From positions 1-64,000 of the forward strand of contig CAWAWG010000023.1 in the NCBI GenBank assembly GCA_963785645.1: DNA of 64,000 bases, read 5' to 3'. The notes beneath the pieces were generated by a model. That model was not told the origin of the DNA. It worked only from the letters and a program-made list of their open reading frames with translations, and did not search any database. Shown in pieces: positions 9,986 to 18,381 of the stretch. A program made the translations under genes and the position numbers. Source of the DNA: Trebonia sp963785645 (GTDB lineage: Bacteria; Actinomycetota; Actinomycetes; Streptosporangiales; Streptosporangiaceae). The stretch's first letter is position 1. Each line of letters starts with the position of its first letter.

Positions 9986-10540
9986 TTGGTCCGCGTCGTG
10001 CTGCCCGACCTGTACCTGGAACTCGCGACCGACTCGGGGGTCTTCTCCCCCGGCCGGCTCGACCCCGGGACCCGGCTGCTCCTTGAGCAGGCGCCGGCGC
10101 CGCCCCCGTCGGGGGACATCCTCGACCTGGGCTGCGGCTACGGGCCCATCGCGTGCACCCTCGCGGCCCGCGCGCCCGGCGCGACGGTGTGGGCGGTCGA
10201 CGTCAACGAGCGCGCCCTGGCGCTGTGTGCCGCGAACGCCGCCAGCGCGGGGCTGTCCAACGTGCGCTGCGTCTCGCCAGACGCGGCCGAGATCCCGTCC
10301 CGGCTGGCCGGTATCTGGTCCAACCCGCCGGTCCGCATCGGCAAGGGGCCGCTGCACGCCATGCTGCGCGAGTGGCTGGCCCGCCTCGCCCCGGAGGCCG
10401 CCGCGACCCTGGTGATGGGCCGCAACCTGGGCGCCGACTCGCTGCACGCCTGGCTGGAGAAAGAGGAAGGATGGTCGGTGACGCGACTGTCCGCGCGCAG
10501 CGGTTACCGGCTGCTGCTGGTGGCGCGCGATGCCCGATGA
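9986..10540 (+). CDS. Class I SAM methyltransferase, RsmC-like C-terminal type
   Basis: Probable rRNA or small-molecule methyltransferase, about 185-200 aa. The SAM-binding motif I is DILDLGCGYGPIA, motif II VWAVDVNERAL, and the catalytic-like motif SNPPVRIGK is close to the NPPFH motif of RsmC/MTS proteins. In-frame codons upstream of the TTG at 9986 read HYFTAQPSAAHRPGL, which matches the normal N-terminus (HYF..P). These codons have no start and meet a stop at 9933. One surplus base near 9944 would connect them to GTG 9932 overlapping the DUF3817 stop. So the real start is probably 9932, with an indel. Confidence 0.75.
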   Translation: MVRVVLPDLYLELATDSGVFSPGRLDPGTRLLLEQAPAPPPSGDILDLGCGYGPIACTLAARAPGATVWAVDVNERALALCAANAASAGLSNVRCVSPDAAEIPSRLAGIWSNPPVRIGKGPLHAMLREWLARLAPEAAATLVMGRNLGADSLHAWLEKEEGWSVTRLSARSGYRLLLVARDAR

Positions 10541-10567
10541 TCCCGAACGAGCTGCTGGAGTCTCCCG

Positions 10568-11277
10568 ATGGCCGATGACACTGACGGCGAGGTCAGCGCA
10601 CCCGGCCCCGTGCCGCGTCGGGCCCTGTCGCCGCGGCAGCGGCGCGCCCCGGCAGCTGCGGCCGACCGACGTGAAGCGGCTCAACCGGGAGTGGCGGCGG
10701 CGCACCGAGGGGCGGCTCGCGCTGCTGCTCGACTCGGTCAGCCAGCCGTTCAACGTGGGCTCGATCGTGCGGACCGCCGCCGCGTTCGGCGTCGAGTCGC
10801 GTCTGGCTCTGCGGCAACACGCCCGACCTGGACCTGCCCGCGGTCGGCAAGACCGCGCTCGGCACCGACCGGTTCCTCGCCGCCTACCGCGAGCCGTCCC
10901 CGGCGGCGGCGGCCAAGGCCGCGGCGGAGGACGGGTTCCGCGTGGTGGCCGTCGAACTCGCGTCGGGCGCGGTGCCGCTGTTCGAGGCGCCCCTGGACGG
11001 CGACGTCTGCCTGGCGATCGGGAACGAGGACCACGGCTGCTCCCCCGCCCTGCTGGCCGCGGTCTCGTCGGCGGCCTACATCCCCCAGGTCGGCCGGGTC
11101 GGCTCACTGAACGTCGCGGTCGCCGCCGCGATCGCCCTCGCCGAGGCCCGCCGCCAGCGAGTGGACCTCGCCGAGCGCATAGGCGGGCTGCCGCGGGCCC
11201 GGCCTGCGGCACAGAGGCGCTCCGCGCTTCTTGCTGTTATCAATGAGCGGCGCGAGCTGCTCGAAGATGGTGGATAG
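10568..11277 (+). CDS. SpoU/TrmH-family RNA 2'-O-methyltransferase (two frameshifts)
   Basis: tRNA or rRNA ribose methylase with a SPOUT knot. Its three family motifs are all present but in different frames: motif 1 NVGSIVRTAAAFGV, motif 2 LAIGNEDHGCS and motif 3 IPQVGRVGSLNVAVAAAIAL. The N-terminus MADDTDGEVSAPGPVPRRAL starts at ATG 10568. The frame changes at about 10645 and again at about 10800, where VES continues as VWLCGNTPDLDLPAVGKTAL. Read across, it is about 235 aa and complete. Substrate nucleotide unknown. It follows the methyltransferase by 27 bp, likely one operon. Confidence 0.78.
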
Positions 11278-11936
11278 AAAGGAGTGCCATAGCGCAATGC
11301 CAGGAGCTCAGGAAGCCGCTGTGACTGGTGATGAAGTTTGTCCTCCCCGGTCAGGGCGTCGGCGGACATAGGGCCATTTCGTGTTCGAAAAATCATGTCA
11401 AAACGGGCATCTACTCGTCAGTACTGGCCCTATGCCGCTGGCAACCGGAGAGCATGCCCCGGGACGCCCGCGGGCAGGTCTCCGAACCGACCCCTTAACT
11501 TCCTGGCGTTGTGCCATAGCGTGCACAGGTATCCACTATCTGCTTCGCTCGCACGATCGCTTAGCACTTCTTGCTGTTATTGCCCTGGTGCGCTCGCGGC
11601 AGCCCCGGGAGAGGAACGGGTACGGGACTCATCCGCGGCAGCACGAGAGCGAAGATGCCGACCTGAAGCGTCAGCGTTAGCGCGGAAAAAGACACCCAGG
11701 CAGCGATCTTCTCCAGGTTAGGGAGTAACGGGGCGGCCGGGAGTGTCATCCGCGCGCCTTCGGGACCCGCCCTTTGGGTCACGACGAGCGCGCGGTGGCA
11801 CTCCCCCGCCCCGCGCTCCCTAACCAGCCCCCAAAAGGCCTAGGCGGCAGCAACAAGCTTCTCTTTTTCTTTGCGACAGGTGGGGGATCACCAGCGTTTA
11901 CCGGAAATGCTTGGTTGCTGGAGGAGAATCGGCGGC
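11278..11936. other. Long intergenic region
   Basis: 659 bp before the GDPD gene. It contains an inverted repeat CATAGGGCCA (11367-11376) / TGGCCCTATG (11425-11434) with a relatively AT-rich 48-bp interior, and one weak small minus ORF (11561-11749). Nothing else recognisable. Confidence 0.4.
11561..11749 (-). CDS. Possible small single-TM protein
   Basis: 62-aa ORF from ATG 11749 with gaagg upstream. One clear hydrophobic helix (WVSFSALTLTLQVGIFALVL) is followed by a Pro-rich stretch and a basic end NNSKKC. No family recognised. The evidence is only the site, the helix and the lack of a competing gene. It could equally be chance. Confidence 0.3.
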   Translation of the reverse strand: MTLPAAPLLPNLEKIAAWVSFSALTLTLQVGIFALVLPRMSPVPVPLPGLPRAHQGNNSKKC

Positions 11937-12704
11937 GTGGCAGTTGAATACCTGGACCATCCCCGGCCGCTCGCGTTCGCGCACCGCGGCGGGGCAGGGC
12001 ACCGGCCGGAGAACTCCTGGCGTGCCTTCGAGTTTGCCGTCCAGCTCGGTTACGCCTACCTGGAGACCGACACGCGCTCGACCGCTGACGGTAAGCTGAT
12101 CGCCTTCCACGACGCGGAGCTCGACCGGGTTACCGACCGGACCGGCCAGGTGAGCAAGCTCAGCTGGCAGGAGGTCGCGGCCGCGCGAGTCCACGGGACC
12201 GAGGAAATCCCGCTGCTCGAGGACTTGATCGGTACGTTCCCCGAGCTGCGATTCAACATCGACCTGAAGGACGAGGGCACCATCGGGCCGCTGGCCAGCG
12301 TGCTCAAGCGCACGGCCTCGTGGGACCGGGTCTGCGTGACGTCGTTCTCCGGCACCCGCCTGCTCGCCGCGCAGCGCTCCCTTGACCGGCCGATCTGCCT
12401 GGCTGTCACCCCGGCGGCCATCGCGGCCATGCGGTTCCTCGGGCATCCGGGCAAGGAGATGGCCAGGCGCCTGGCCCGGGCCGGCGCGCAGTGCGCGCAG
12501 GTGCCCCGGCGGATCGCGACGCGGGGATTCATCCGGCGGGCTCACGAGGTCGGCCTGGACGTGCACGTGTGGACGCTGAACACGCGCGAGGAGATCGAGC
12601 GGGCCCTCGATCTCGGGGCCGACGGCGTGATGACCGACGACGTCGTGCTGCTCCGCGACATCCTCGCCGAACGCGGCCAGTGGCACCCTCGGGTAGCCGC
12701 GTAG
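11937..12704 (+). CDS. Glycerophosphodiester phosphodiesterase
   Basis: Hydrolyses glycerophosphodiesters to glycerol 3-phosphate. 255 aa; the start GTG 11937 is preceded by ggagga, while the longer frame from 11871 adds an unconserved head. Catalytic motifs of the GDPD TIM barrel are present: AHRGG and RPENS (His and Arg of the HR dyad), YLETDTRSTADG (Glu-x-Asp metal ligands) and AFHDAELDRVT (second His). Late barrel motifs HVWTLNTREE and GADGVMTDD are typical. No signal peptide, so it is cytoplasmic. Confidence 0.9.
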   Translation: MAVEYLDHPRPLAFAHRGGAGHRPENSWRAFEFAVQLGYAYLETDTRSTADGKLIAFHDAELDRVTDRTGQVSKLSWQEVAAARVHGTEEIPLLEDLIGTFPELRFNIDLKDEGTIGPLASVLKRTASWDRVCVTSFSGTRLLAAQRSLDRPICLAVTPAAIAAMRFLGHPGKEMARRLARAGAQCAQVPRRIATRGFIRRAHEVGLDVHVWTLNTREEIERALDLGADGVMTDDVVLLRDILAERGQWHPRVAA

Positions 12705-12812
12705 GGGCTGATGCGGCTGGGGGCGGGGCTGTCGCGGGCCGTGGTCGTCTCGGTGAGACGACGGCGAGATGCGGAAATACGGCTGAAACGTGGTTGGACT
12801 TCGCGCGTGACG

Positions 12813-12838
12813 GGAATCTTGTCCGGGTATCCAGTGTT
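12813..12838 (+). promoter_or_regulatory. SigR-type promoter of rbpA
   Basis: GGAAT (12813-12817), exactly 18 bases, then GTT (12836-12838). This matches the GGAAT-N18-GTT consensus of the Streptomyces thiol-stress sigma factor SigR. It lies 38 bp before the rbpA ATG. rbpA is a known SigR target in S. coelicolor. Confidence 0.7.
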
Positions 12839-12876
12839 GCCGATAGAGATCGCCAACCGCCTGGGAGGCAGCAAGT

Positions 12877-13257
12877 ATGGCCGAACGCGCACTTCGCGGA
12901 ACCCGGCTCGGCGCCACGAGCTATGAAAACGACCGGAACACCGACCTGGCACCCCGTCAGGAAGTTCCGTTCGACTGCCCTAACGGACACCATTTTAGCG
13001 TGCCTTTCGCCGCAGAGGCGGAACTACCGCCTATGTGGGAGTGTCGTGTCTGCGGGGCCATGGCGACGGCTAGCACGGGCGAGTCACCATCCCCCAAGAA
13101 GGTCAAGCCACCGCGCAGCCACTGGGACATGCTCATGGAACGGCGGACGGTCGAGGACCTTGAGGCGGTGCTGGCGGAGCGGCTTGAAGTCGTGAAGGAG
13201 CGGCGCGCCATGGAGGCCCGCGCCATCGCCGACGTCACGAACCGTCGCAGCGCCTGA
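12877..13257 (+). CDS. rbpA: RNA polymerase-binding protein RbpA
   Basis: Actinobacterial transcription factor that binds the principal sigma factor and stabilises the open complex. 126 aa, normal length. It starts MAERALRGTRLGATSYE. The structured core has four zinc-type positions in a CPNGH...CRVCG arrangement (Cys, His, Cys, Cys at about 34-64). The basic linker PKKVKPPRSHWDMLMERR and the sigma-interaction helix LEAVLAERLEVVKERR follow. The start has gggagg at 12864-12869. A single gene between its own promoter and terminator. Confidence 0.95.
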   Translation: MAERALRGTRLGATSYENDRNTDLAPRQEVPFDCPNGHHFSVPFAAEAELPPMWECRVCGAMATASTGESPSPKKVKPPRSHWDMLMERRTVEDLEAVLAERLEVVKERRAMEARAIADVTNRRSA

Positions 13258-13264
13258 AAACCAT

Positions 13265-13298
13265 AGCCCCGGGGAACTTCCCCCGGGGCTCAGGCTTT
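13265..13298 (+). terminator. Terminator after rbpA
   Basis: AGCCCCGGGG, 6-nt loop AACTTC, CCCCGGGGCT, 7 bp after the stop, followed by a short T-containing tail. It is probably shared with the convergent glycosyltransferase gene. Confidence 0.8.
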
Positions 13299-13300
13299 AT

Positions 13301-14060
13301 CTAGCGCCTGATGCTGGCGGCTGAGTGGCCGTGCAGCCGGGCGCTGATGCCCCACCTGGCTACCCGGGCGAACGCCTCGATGATCACCGTTCTGGACATC
13401 TTCGAGGCTCCCCGCTCGCGTTCCACGAACGTGATCGGCACCTCCTTGATCGTCATGCCTGCCTGAAGCACCCGCAGCGTCATGTCGATCTGGAAGCAGT
13501 AGCCCGGCCGACTCGATGCCGTTCAGGTCGATTTTCCGCAGCGTGGCGGCCCGGTAGACGCGGAAGCCGCCGGTCGCGTCCTTGACCTGGACGCCGAGCA
13601 TGATCCGGTTGTAGAGGTTGGCGCCCTTGGAGAGGAGCTCCCGGGACTTCGGCCAGTTCACCACGGTGCCGCCCGGCACGTAGCGCGACCCGATGACCGC
13701 GTCCGCGTCCTCGGCGGTGGCGAGCAGCCTCGGCAGGTCCTCCGGGCGGTGAGAGCCGTCGGCGTCCATCTCGACGATCAGGTCGTACCCGCGGTCGAGG
13801 GCCCAGGTGAAGCCGGCCACGTACGCCCGCCCCAGGCCCGCCTTCTCCGTGCGGTGCATCACCTGCACGCGCGGGTCCGCCTCGGCCAGCTTGTCGGCCA
13901 GGTCGCCGGTGCCGTCGGGGCTGTTATCGTCAACGACGAGCAGGTCAGCGTCCGGGACCGCCTCGCGGATCCGGCCGACTATGATCTCGAGGTTCTGCCG
14001 CTCGTTGTACGTGGGCATCACAATGACAACGCGGCCTGTGGCCGCGTCACGCTCACCCAT
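13301..14060 (-). CDS. Polyprenol-phosphate mannosyl/glucosyltransferase, Ppm1/DPM1-like (frameshifted)
   Basis: GT2 enzyme that transfers a hexose from a nucleotide sugar to polyprenyl phosphate on the cytoplasmic membrane face. Starts MGERDAATGRVVIVMPTYNE; DDNSPDGTGD is the nucleotide-binding site, EMDADGSHRPEDLP the DXD region and GSRYVPGG and KDATGGFR the family motifs. At about 13500, in a GGG run, one extra G shifts the frame. The real C-terminus (QIDMTLRVLQAGMTIKEVP, ERERGASKMS) ends at 13301. It lacks the Lnt-like membrane domain of fused Ppm1. Confidence 0.85.
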
Positions 14061-14509
14061 CGGCTGTGTTCACCTTCTTCATCGGCCTATGTCCGGCTAT
14101 GCCAGTACAAAGAGGCTCGGGCGGCACCTTCGGTCCGTAGACGGCTCGTCGGGTACGAGCACGGTCTCCGTTGTCTACTGAGCCGCCCGGGCCCCTTCCA
14201 GGCCCCTACTCCTAACAGCCGGACACGACCGGCGCTGCCGCCGCGAACGAGACCCGCAGACTGGCTGTCTCCGTCCCGGCCGTGGCCCAACTAATCCTAC
14301 GCCAGCCGTTCTCGCCCCTGTGCCGAGTGCTGAACTGCAGGTGAAACGTTACCGTCTTCCCGGGCATCGCGAACCGCCGCCCTAGCGCCTGACCTCGCCT
14401 TTCCCTGGTGCCCGACCGGCCGCGCTTAGCACTCTCTCAGCTAACTGACAGCCGACCCTCAAGAAGGCCAGCACCACGGTTAATTACTTTAAGGAAACGA
14501 TAAATTACG
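14061..14509. other. Intergenic region
   Basis: 449 bp between the divergent glycosyltransferase and L,D-transpeptidase genes. No gene, tRNA or long inverted repeat is seen. The last 35 bp before the transpeptidase are AT-rich (ttaattactttaagg) and likely hold its promoter and ribosome site. Confidence 0.45.
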
Positions 14510-15738
14510 TTGAGTGATCAACTTGGCCTGGCTGGGCACACTGACGACATTGCACCTGGCGACGATTGGGGCACTGTGAGTAGTCTATCGCGGAAGACGG
14601 TGGCGTGGGCGGCCGGCGCGGCGCTCGCTGTCGGCGGCTGCACGGCGGGCATTGTGATCGCGGTACAGGGCGGCGGCGGTCGGCCGGCCGGCGGTCAGCC
14701 GGCAACGAACGGCTCCAGCGTCGCCGCGCCAGCGGCCAGCTCCAGTGCGAGGCCGCTTGGCCTTGTCTCGGTTAGCACCACCTCGCTCAGCCAGGCCGGC
14801 GGCGCGCAGGGCGTCGACGGCGCCGCAAGCATTGTCGTCACCTACAACGAGCCGCCGCCGGCCGCCGCGCCGTTGCCCAGGCTGTCGCCGGCGATCGCGG
14901 GGAGCTGGCAGCGGACGGGCGACACGGAGATCTTCTCGCCCGCGGTCGGCTATGCGGCCGGCACGCACGTCACGGTCACGGTGGCGGGCCTCGGTAACAC
15001 ACGGACCCGTTCGGAATCATCCTCATTCAAGACCGCGCAGTACAGCCCGCTGCGGCTACAGGAGATTCTCGCGCAGCTCGGCTACCTGCCGCTGAGCTGG
15101 GCCCCGGCCACCGGGCGCGGCGGTGCCCGAGGGGAGCGTCACCGCGCAGCTCGCGGCGGCCTACACGCCGCCCCCCGGGACCTTCGGGTGGCAGCCGGGG
15201 TACCCGGCGGGGCTGCGCTCGTTCTGGTCACCGGGCACGGCGAACACCCTCGACCGGGGGGCGATCATCGGGTTCGAATCCGACCACGGGCTGCCGCTCA
15301 ACGGGACGGCCGGGCCCGCCGTGTGGAAGGCACTGCTGACCGCCGCGGCCGCCGACCACCGCAACACCCACGGCTACAGCTACGCGATCGCCAGCCAGCG
15401 ACTGCCGGAGACGCTGACCATCTGGCATGACGGCCAGAAGGTGTTCTCCTCGAAGGCGAATACCGGGATCTCCGCCGCACCAACGCGGACCGGTACCTTC
15501 CCGGTGTACCTGAAGCTGCCGTTCCAGGTCATGCAGGGCACCAACCCGGACGGGTCGCACCTACTCCGATCCGGTGGAGTGGGTGTCGTACTTCAACGGC
15601 GGCGACGCGGTGCACTACTTCCCCCGCGCCTCGTACGGCTTTCCGCAGTCGGTCGGGTGCGTGGAGCTGCCTTACACCGCGGCCAAGGCCGCCTACCCGT
15701 ACCTGCCGTACGGGACGCTGGTAACCGTCACCTCCTAG
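14510..15738 (+). CDS. L,D-transpeptidase (YkuD) lipoprotein, Ig-like and PG-binding domains (two frameshifts)
   Basis: Periplasmic cell-wall enzyme forming 3-3 peptidoglycan cross-links. The TTG start 14510 has aaggaa upstream. An in-frame GTG at 14576 gives a cleaner signal peptide (SRKTVAWAAGAALAVGGC with lipobox VGGC). Then comes a Ser/Ala linker, an Ig-like domain as in LdtMt2, a PG-binding repeat (LRLQEILAQLGYLPLSW, FESDHGLPLNGTAGPAVW) and the YkuD domain. The catalytic region is HYFPRASYGFPQ and SVGCVELP, with Cys in place. Frame changes occur at about 15118 and 15560; read across, it is complete, about 410 aa. Confidence 0.85.
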
Positions 15739-15748
15739 CTTCTCGCTG

Positions 15749-16570
15749 TTATGGCAGGAGAGGTCTTGTCAGGTCGGTTATCTCGACCTCGTTGGACGCG
15801 GCGGTCGCGGCGGCCGCTCTCGGCCGGGCACAGCGGGCGAAGCGGGCGCGGACATCTGGATCATGGCCCGCCACCAGGTGCGTGCCCGGCTGCGCGGCCA
15901 ACTGGGCCAGGGTGTCGTAGGCGCGGTACATGGCGGGCAGGTCGGCGAGGACCGCGAACGGGCGGTCCTGTTCGACCTCCTCGTAGAAGTGCAGCGCGTC
16001 AGAGGCGAGGACGACGGTGCCGCCCGCCGGGCTCGCCACCGAGGCGATCAGCTGGCCAGGCGTGTGGCCGCCGACCTCGATCAGCTCGATGCCGGGAGCG
16101 AGCGCGTGACTCGCCGGTGAAGAGCGTGAGCGCGGTCCGCATCGCGGGCCTGCCGCAGCAGCGCGATCTCCGGCGGCTCGCTGTGGGCCGCGAAGTGCTG
16201 CGCGGGCCGCCAGCGGTGAGGTCCAGAAGGCGTACTCGGCCTCGGTCATGACCACCTGTGCGCGGGGGAACTGGCGGACGTTGCCGACGTGGTCCCAGTG
16301 CGCATGGGTGATCACGATGGCGGTGACATCGTCAGGGGCGATGCCGAGTCCGGCAGCACCTGCGCCGGGGTGGTGTAGTGCGCGCGGCGCCGGCGGTCGC
16401 CGGCCTCGGGGGCGAAGCCGGTGTCGACGAGGAAGACGCCGCCGCGCGTCCCTGATCACCCAGAAGTAGTAGTCGATGTCCAGGTCGGCGTCCGGCTCGC
16501 CGTACAGGTGGAAGTTGAGGTAGCTCTCCGCGCGGCTGGTGACGCGGTGCCCGTATTTGACCGCGAGCAC
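15749..16570 (-). CDS. Metallo-beta-lactamase-fold hydrolase, AHL-lactonase-like (frameshifted)
   Basis: Predicted zinc hydrolase of the N-acyl homoserine lactonase-like subgroup. The metal motif ITHAHWDHVGN, the loop GGHTPGQLI and LASDALHFYEE and the late VAGHDPDV are all present. The segments at about 16130-16200 and 16360-16450 are out of frame (expected metal-free substrate region), so at least two indels are inferred. The GTG start at 16570 is uncertain; an ATG at 16598 is possible after one more base correction. It follows the cupin gene directly and probably forms an operon with it. Confidence 0.68.
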   Translation of the reverse strand: MLAVKYGHRVTSRAESYLNFHLYGEPDADLDIDYYFWVIRDARRRLPRRHRLRPRGRRPPAPRALHHPGAGAAGLGIAPDDVTAIVITHAHWDHVGNVRQFPRAQVVMTEAEYAFWTSPLAARAALRGPQRAAGDRAAAAGPRCGPRSRSSPASHALAPGIELIEVGGHTPGQLIASVASPAGGTVVLASDALHFYEEVEQDRPFAVLADLPAMYRAYDTLAQLAAQPGTHLVAGHDPDVRARFARCARPRAAAATAASNEVEITDLTRPLLP

Positions 16571-16594
16571 CTGCCGCGCCGGGCCCGTCGGCGG

Positions 16595-16999
16595 TCATTC
16601 CCGGCTCGAAGGCGTCCCGGTAGTGGTCCTCGTCCACTTCCTCTTCCCAGCTGGTGAGGCCCAGGGAGACGGCGGTGTGGCTGAGGAAAGCGTCTGGCGC
16701 CGCGCCGTGCCAGTGCACCTCTCCCGGTGGCGCCCAGACCACGTCGCCGGCCCGGACCACGCGCCTGTCACCGTCCGCGTCTGCACCATGCCCTGGCCGC
16801 TGCTGATGAGCAGCGTCTGCCCCGCGGCGTGCGAGTGCCAGTAGGTGCGCGCTCCGGGCTCGAAGATCACGCTGTAGACCCTGATCTCGCCCTTGTCCCC
16901 GTCGTCGAGCAGCGCGTCCTGCATCACGTTCCCGGTGAACGTGGGCTTGCGCCCGACGTTGGACGGCACTCCGTCCTTACGGCCCCGCTCGTACTCCAT
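16595..16999 (-). CDS. Cupin protein, hydroxynitrile-lyase-like subgroup (frameshifted)
   Basis: Starts at ATG 16999 (MEYERGRKDGVPSNVGRK). Conserved cupin motif ARTYWHSHAAGQTLLISSGQ gives the metal His residues. Motif 2 RAGDVVWAPPGEVHWHGA and the tail FLSHTAVSLG lie in another frame, with the switch at about 16775 (one missing base). The sequence resembles the small manganese cupins of the GtHNL type often fused or linked to carboxymuconolactone decarboxylases. Its natural substrate is unknown. The exact 3' end is unclear because of the frameshift. Confidence 0.65.
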   Translation of the reverse strand: MEYERGRKDGVPSNVGRKPTFTGNVMQDALLDDGDKGEIRVYSVIFEPGARTYWHSHAAGQTLLISSGQGMVQTRTVTGAWSGPATWSGRHRERCTGTARRQTLSSATPPSPWASPAGKRKWTRTTTGTPSSRE

Positions 17000-17105
17000 C
17001 GTGCTCGCTTCCCTTCCGCTGTGCGTCCCGGCATGCCACTCACGTAACGCTAGACGCGGGGCCCGGGCCGCGCCATAGCGACCGCGCAAAACCCGGGATG
17101 CAGGC

Positions 17106-17738
17106 TTAGCGGAGGTGGTAGATCGTTACCGTCTTCTCCTTGGCGTCTTCGAGGACGGCCAGGACCGGGATCTCGTAGGTCGTCACGGCGGTTAGTCCGG
17201 ACCTGGGGACGAAGGCGCGGGACGGGTCGGCGACGAGGACCCGGGCGCCCGTCTGCCTTGCGGCCCGGAGGAAGCGGAGGGCCGTGGCGGCCAGGTCGCG
17301 CTGGTAGAAGACGTCGGCGGCGAGTACGACCTCCGCGTCGCCGCAGCTGGCTTCGGCCAGGTCTACCGGCCGCGGCGTGACCTGGGGAGTGCCGTTGGCG
17401 GCGGCGTTGAGTGCGATCGCGGCGAGGGCGTTCTCGTCGATGTCGCCGGCCAGCACCGCCCGGGCGCCCGCCTTCGCGGCGGCGATGGCCACCAGGCCGG
17501 AACCGGAGGCCACGTCGAGCACGCGGCGGCCGGCCACCGTCTCCGGGTGGTCGAGGACGTAGCGGGCCAGTCCCTGGCCGCCCGCCCAGGGGAACGCCCA
17601 GAACGGTGGCGCGTCGCGCTCGGTACGGTCCCACAGTCCGAACGGCTCCGCGGCCATGCGGAGGACAACCTCCGGCACAAAGGGCACCGCTCCCCACTCG
17701 GTAGCGGATGTGACAAGGGCCTCGGTCTCCGGCGTCAT
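17106..17738 (-). CDS. Class I SAM methyltransferase, ETFB/PrmA-like lysine methyltransferase group
   Basis: 210 aa from ATG 17738 (MTPETEALVTSATEW). The N-terminal motif PFWAFPWAGGQGLARYVLD is typical of the METTL20/nicotinamide-N-methyltransferase-like group. SAM motif I is VLDVASGSGLVAIAA, motif II VLAGDIDENAL, and VVLAADVFYQRDLA follows. The substrate may be a protein lysine but this is unproven. The same frame stays open upstream through the 72-bp repeats to 18278; I reject that longer start because the extension is purely repeat sequence. Confidence 0.82.
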   Translation of the reverse strand: MTPETEALVTSATEWGAVPFVPEVVLRMAAEPFGLWDRTERDAPPFWAFPWAGGQGLARYVLDHPETVAGRRVLDVASGSGLVAIAAAKAGARAVLAGDIDENALAAIALNAAANGTPQVTPRPVDLAEASCGDAEVVLAADVFYQRDLAATALRFLRAARQTGARVLVADPSRAFVPRSGLTAVTTYEIPVLAVLEDAKEKTVTIYHLR

Positions 17739-17754
17739 CACAGTATTATCCGCG

Positions 17755-17822
17755 GGGGGGGCGACCCCCCTGCACCCCCCGGCATGGCGGGGGCTTCGCC
17801 CCCCCATATCCCCCCCACGGGA
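17755..17822. repeat. GC-rich REP-like palindromes
   Basis: Contains ccccctgcaccccc and the hairpin GGGGGC-TTC-GCCCCC. The same gggggtgcaggggg motif (reverse complement) occurs at 20200-20215, and a related hairpin at about 20108-20127, so this looks like a dispersed intergenic repeat. Confidence 0.55.
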
Positions 17823-17852
17823 GGACGGCGCACAAACCGCGCCGCCCCCCGC

Positions 17853-18284
17853 GCTGTGGCTGAGGTTCAAGCCCGTTGCCGGTGGTTGCCCTGGAAGCAG
17901 GCGTTGCACAAACCGCAACACCTCGCTGGGGCTGAGGCTAAAACCCGTTGTAGATGGTTGCCCTGGAAGCAGGCGTTGCACAAACCGCAACACCTCGCTG
18001 TGGCTGAGGTTCAAGCCCGTTGCCGGTAGTTGCCCTGGAAGCAGGCGTTGCACAAACCGCAACACCTCGCTGGGGCTGGGGTTAAAACTCGTTGCCGGTG
18101 GTTGCCGTGGAAGCAGGCATTGCACGGACCGCAACACCTCGCTGGGGCTGGGGTTAAAACTCGTTGCCGGTGGTTGCTGTGGAAGCAGGCATTGCATGGA
18201 CCGCAACGACTCGCTCTGGCTGAGGTTAATGCCCGTTGCCGGTGGTTGGCGTGGAAGCAGGCGTTGCATGGACCGCAACGCCTC
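17853..18284. repeat. Six tandem 72-bp repeats
   Basis: Units begin at 17853, 17925, 17997, 18069, 18141 and 18213, with a strict 72-bp period. Every unit keeps tggaagcaggc and a small hairpin TTGC...GCAA (within attgcacggaccgcaac-type sequence). Variable positions among the six units fall evenly on all three codon positions, so they show no sign of protein selection, although all frames stay open because 72 is a multiple of three. There are no unique spacers, so it is not CRISPR. It lies in the divergent promoter region between the methyltransferase and kamA. Confidence 0.9.
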
Positions 18285-18340
18285 GGGAAAATCTCTGTTT
18301 TGGTCAGTTTTAATTAGTAGTTTTTTCTGGGGTTGCCGGG

Positions 18341-18346
18341 TATAAC
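18341..18346 (+). promoter_or_regulatory. Candidate -10 of kamA
   Basis: TATAAC in an AT-rich stretch (18297-18350) that directly follows the repeat array, 36 bp before the kamA ATG. The -35 is not clear. Confidence 0.35.
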
Positions 18347-18381
18347 GAAAAAGACTTGGCCTTGCAGTCTGGGGAGGCGGA

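Noticed and set aside
9554..11212. 552-aa minus-strand ORF
   Set aside because: Arg/Pro/Gly-rich antisense shadow over three plus-strand genes with clear motifs.
14323..14436. CIRCE-like half sites (gagtgctga, ttagcactc)
   Set aside because: They are in the wrong order and about 100 bp apart, and no chaperone gene is near.
11226..15750. Repeated cttct(t/c)gctgttat motif at about 11228, 11568 and 15738
   Set aside because: One copy is inside SpoU coding sequence; the others have no common context, so I consider it chance.
17106..18278. 390-aa reading with six N-terminal 24-aa repeats fused to the methyltransferase
   Set aside because: The extension is just the 72-bp repeat array, which shows no codon-position bias; a normal methyltransferase start exists at 17738.
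17853..18284. CRISPR array
   Set aside because: Whole 72-bp units are repeated; there are no unique spacers and no cas genes.
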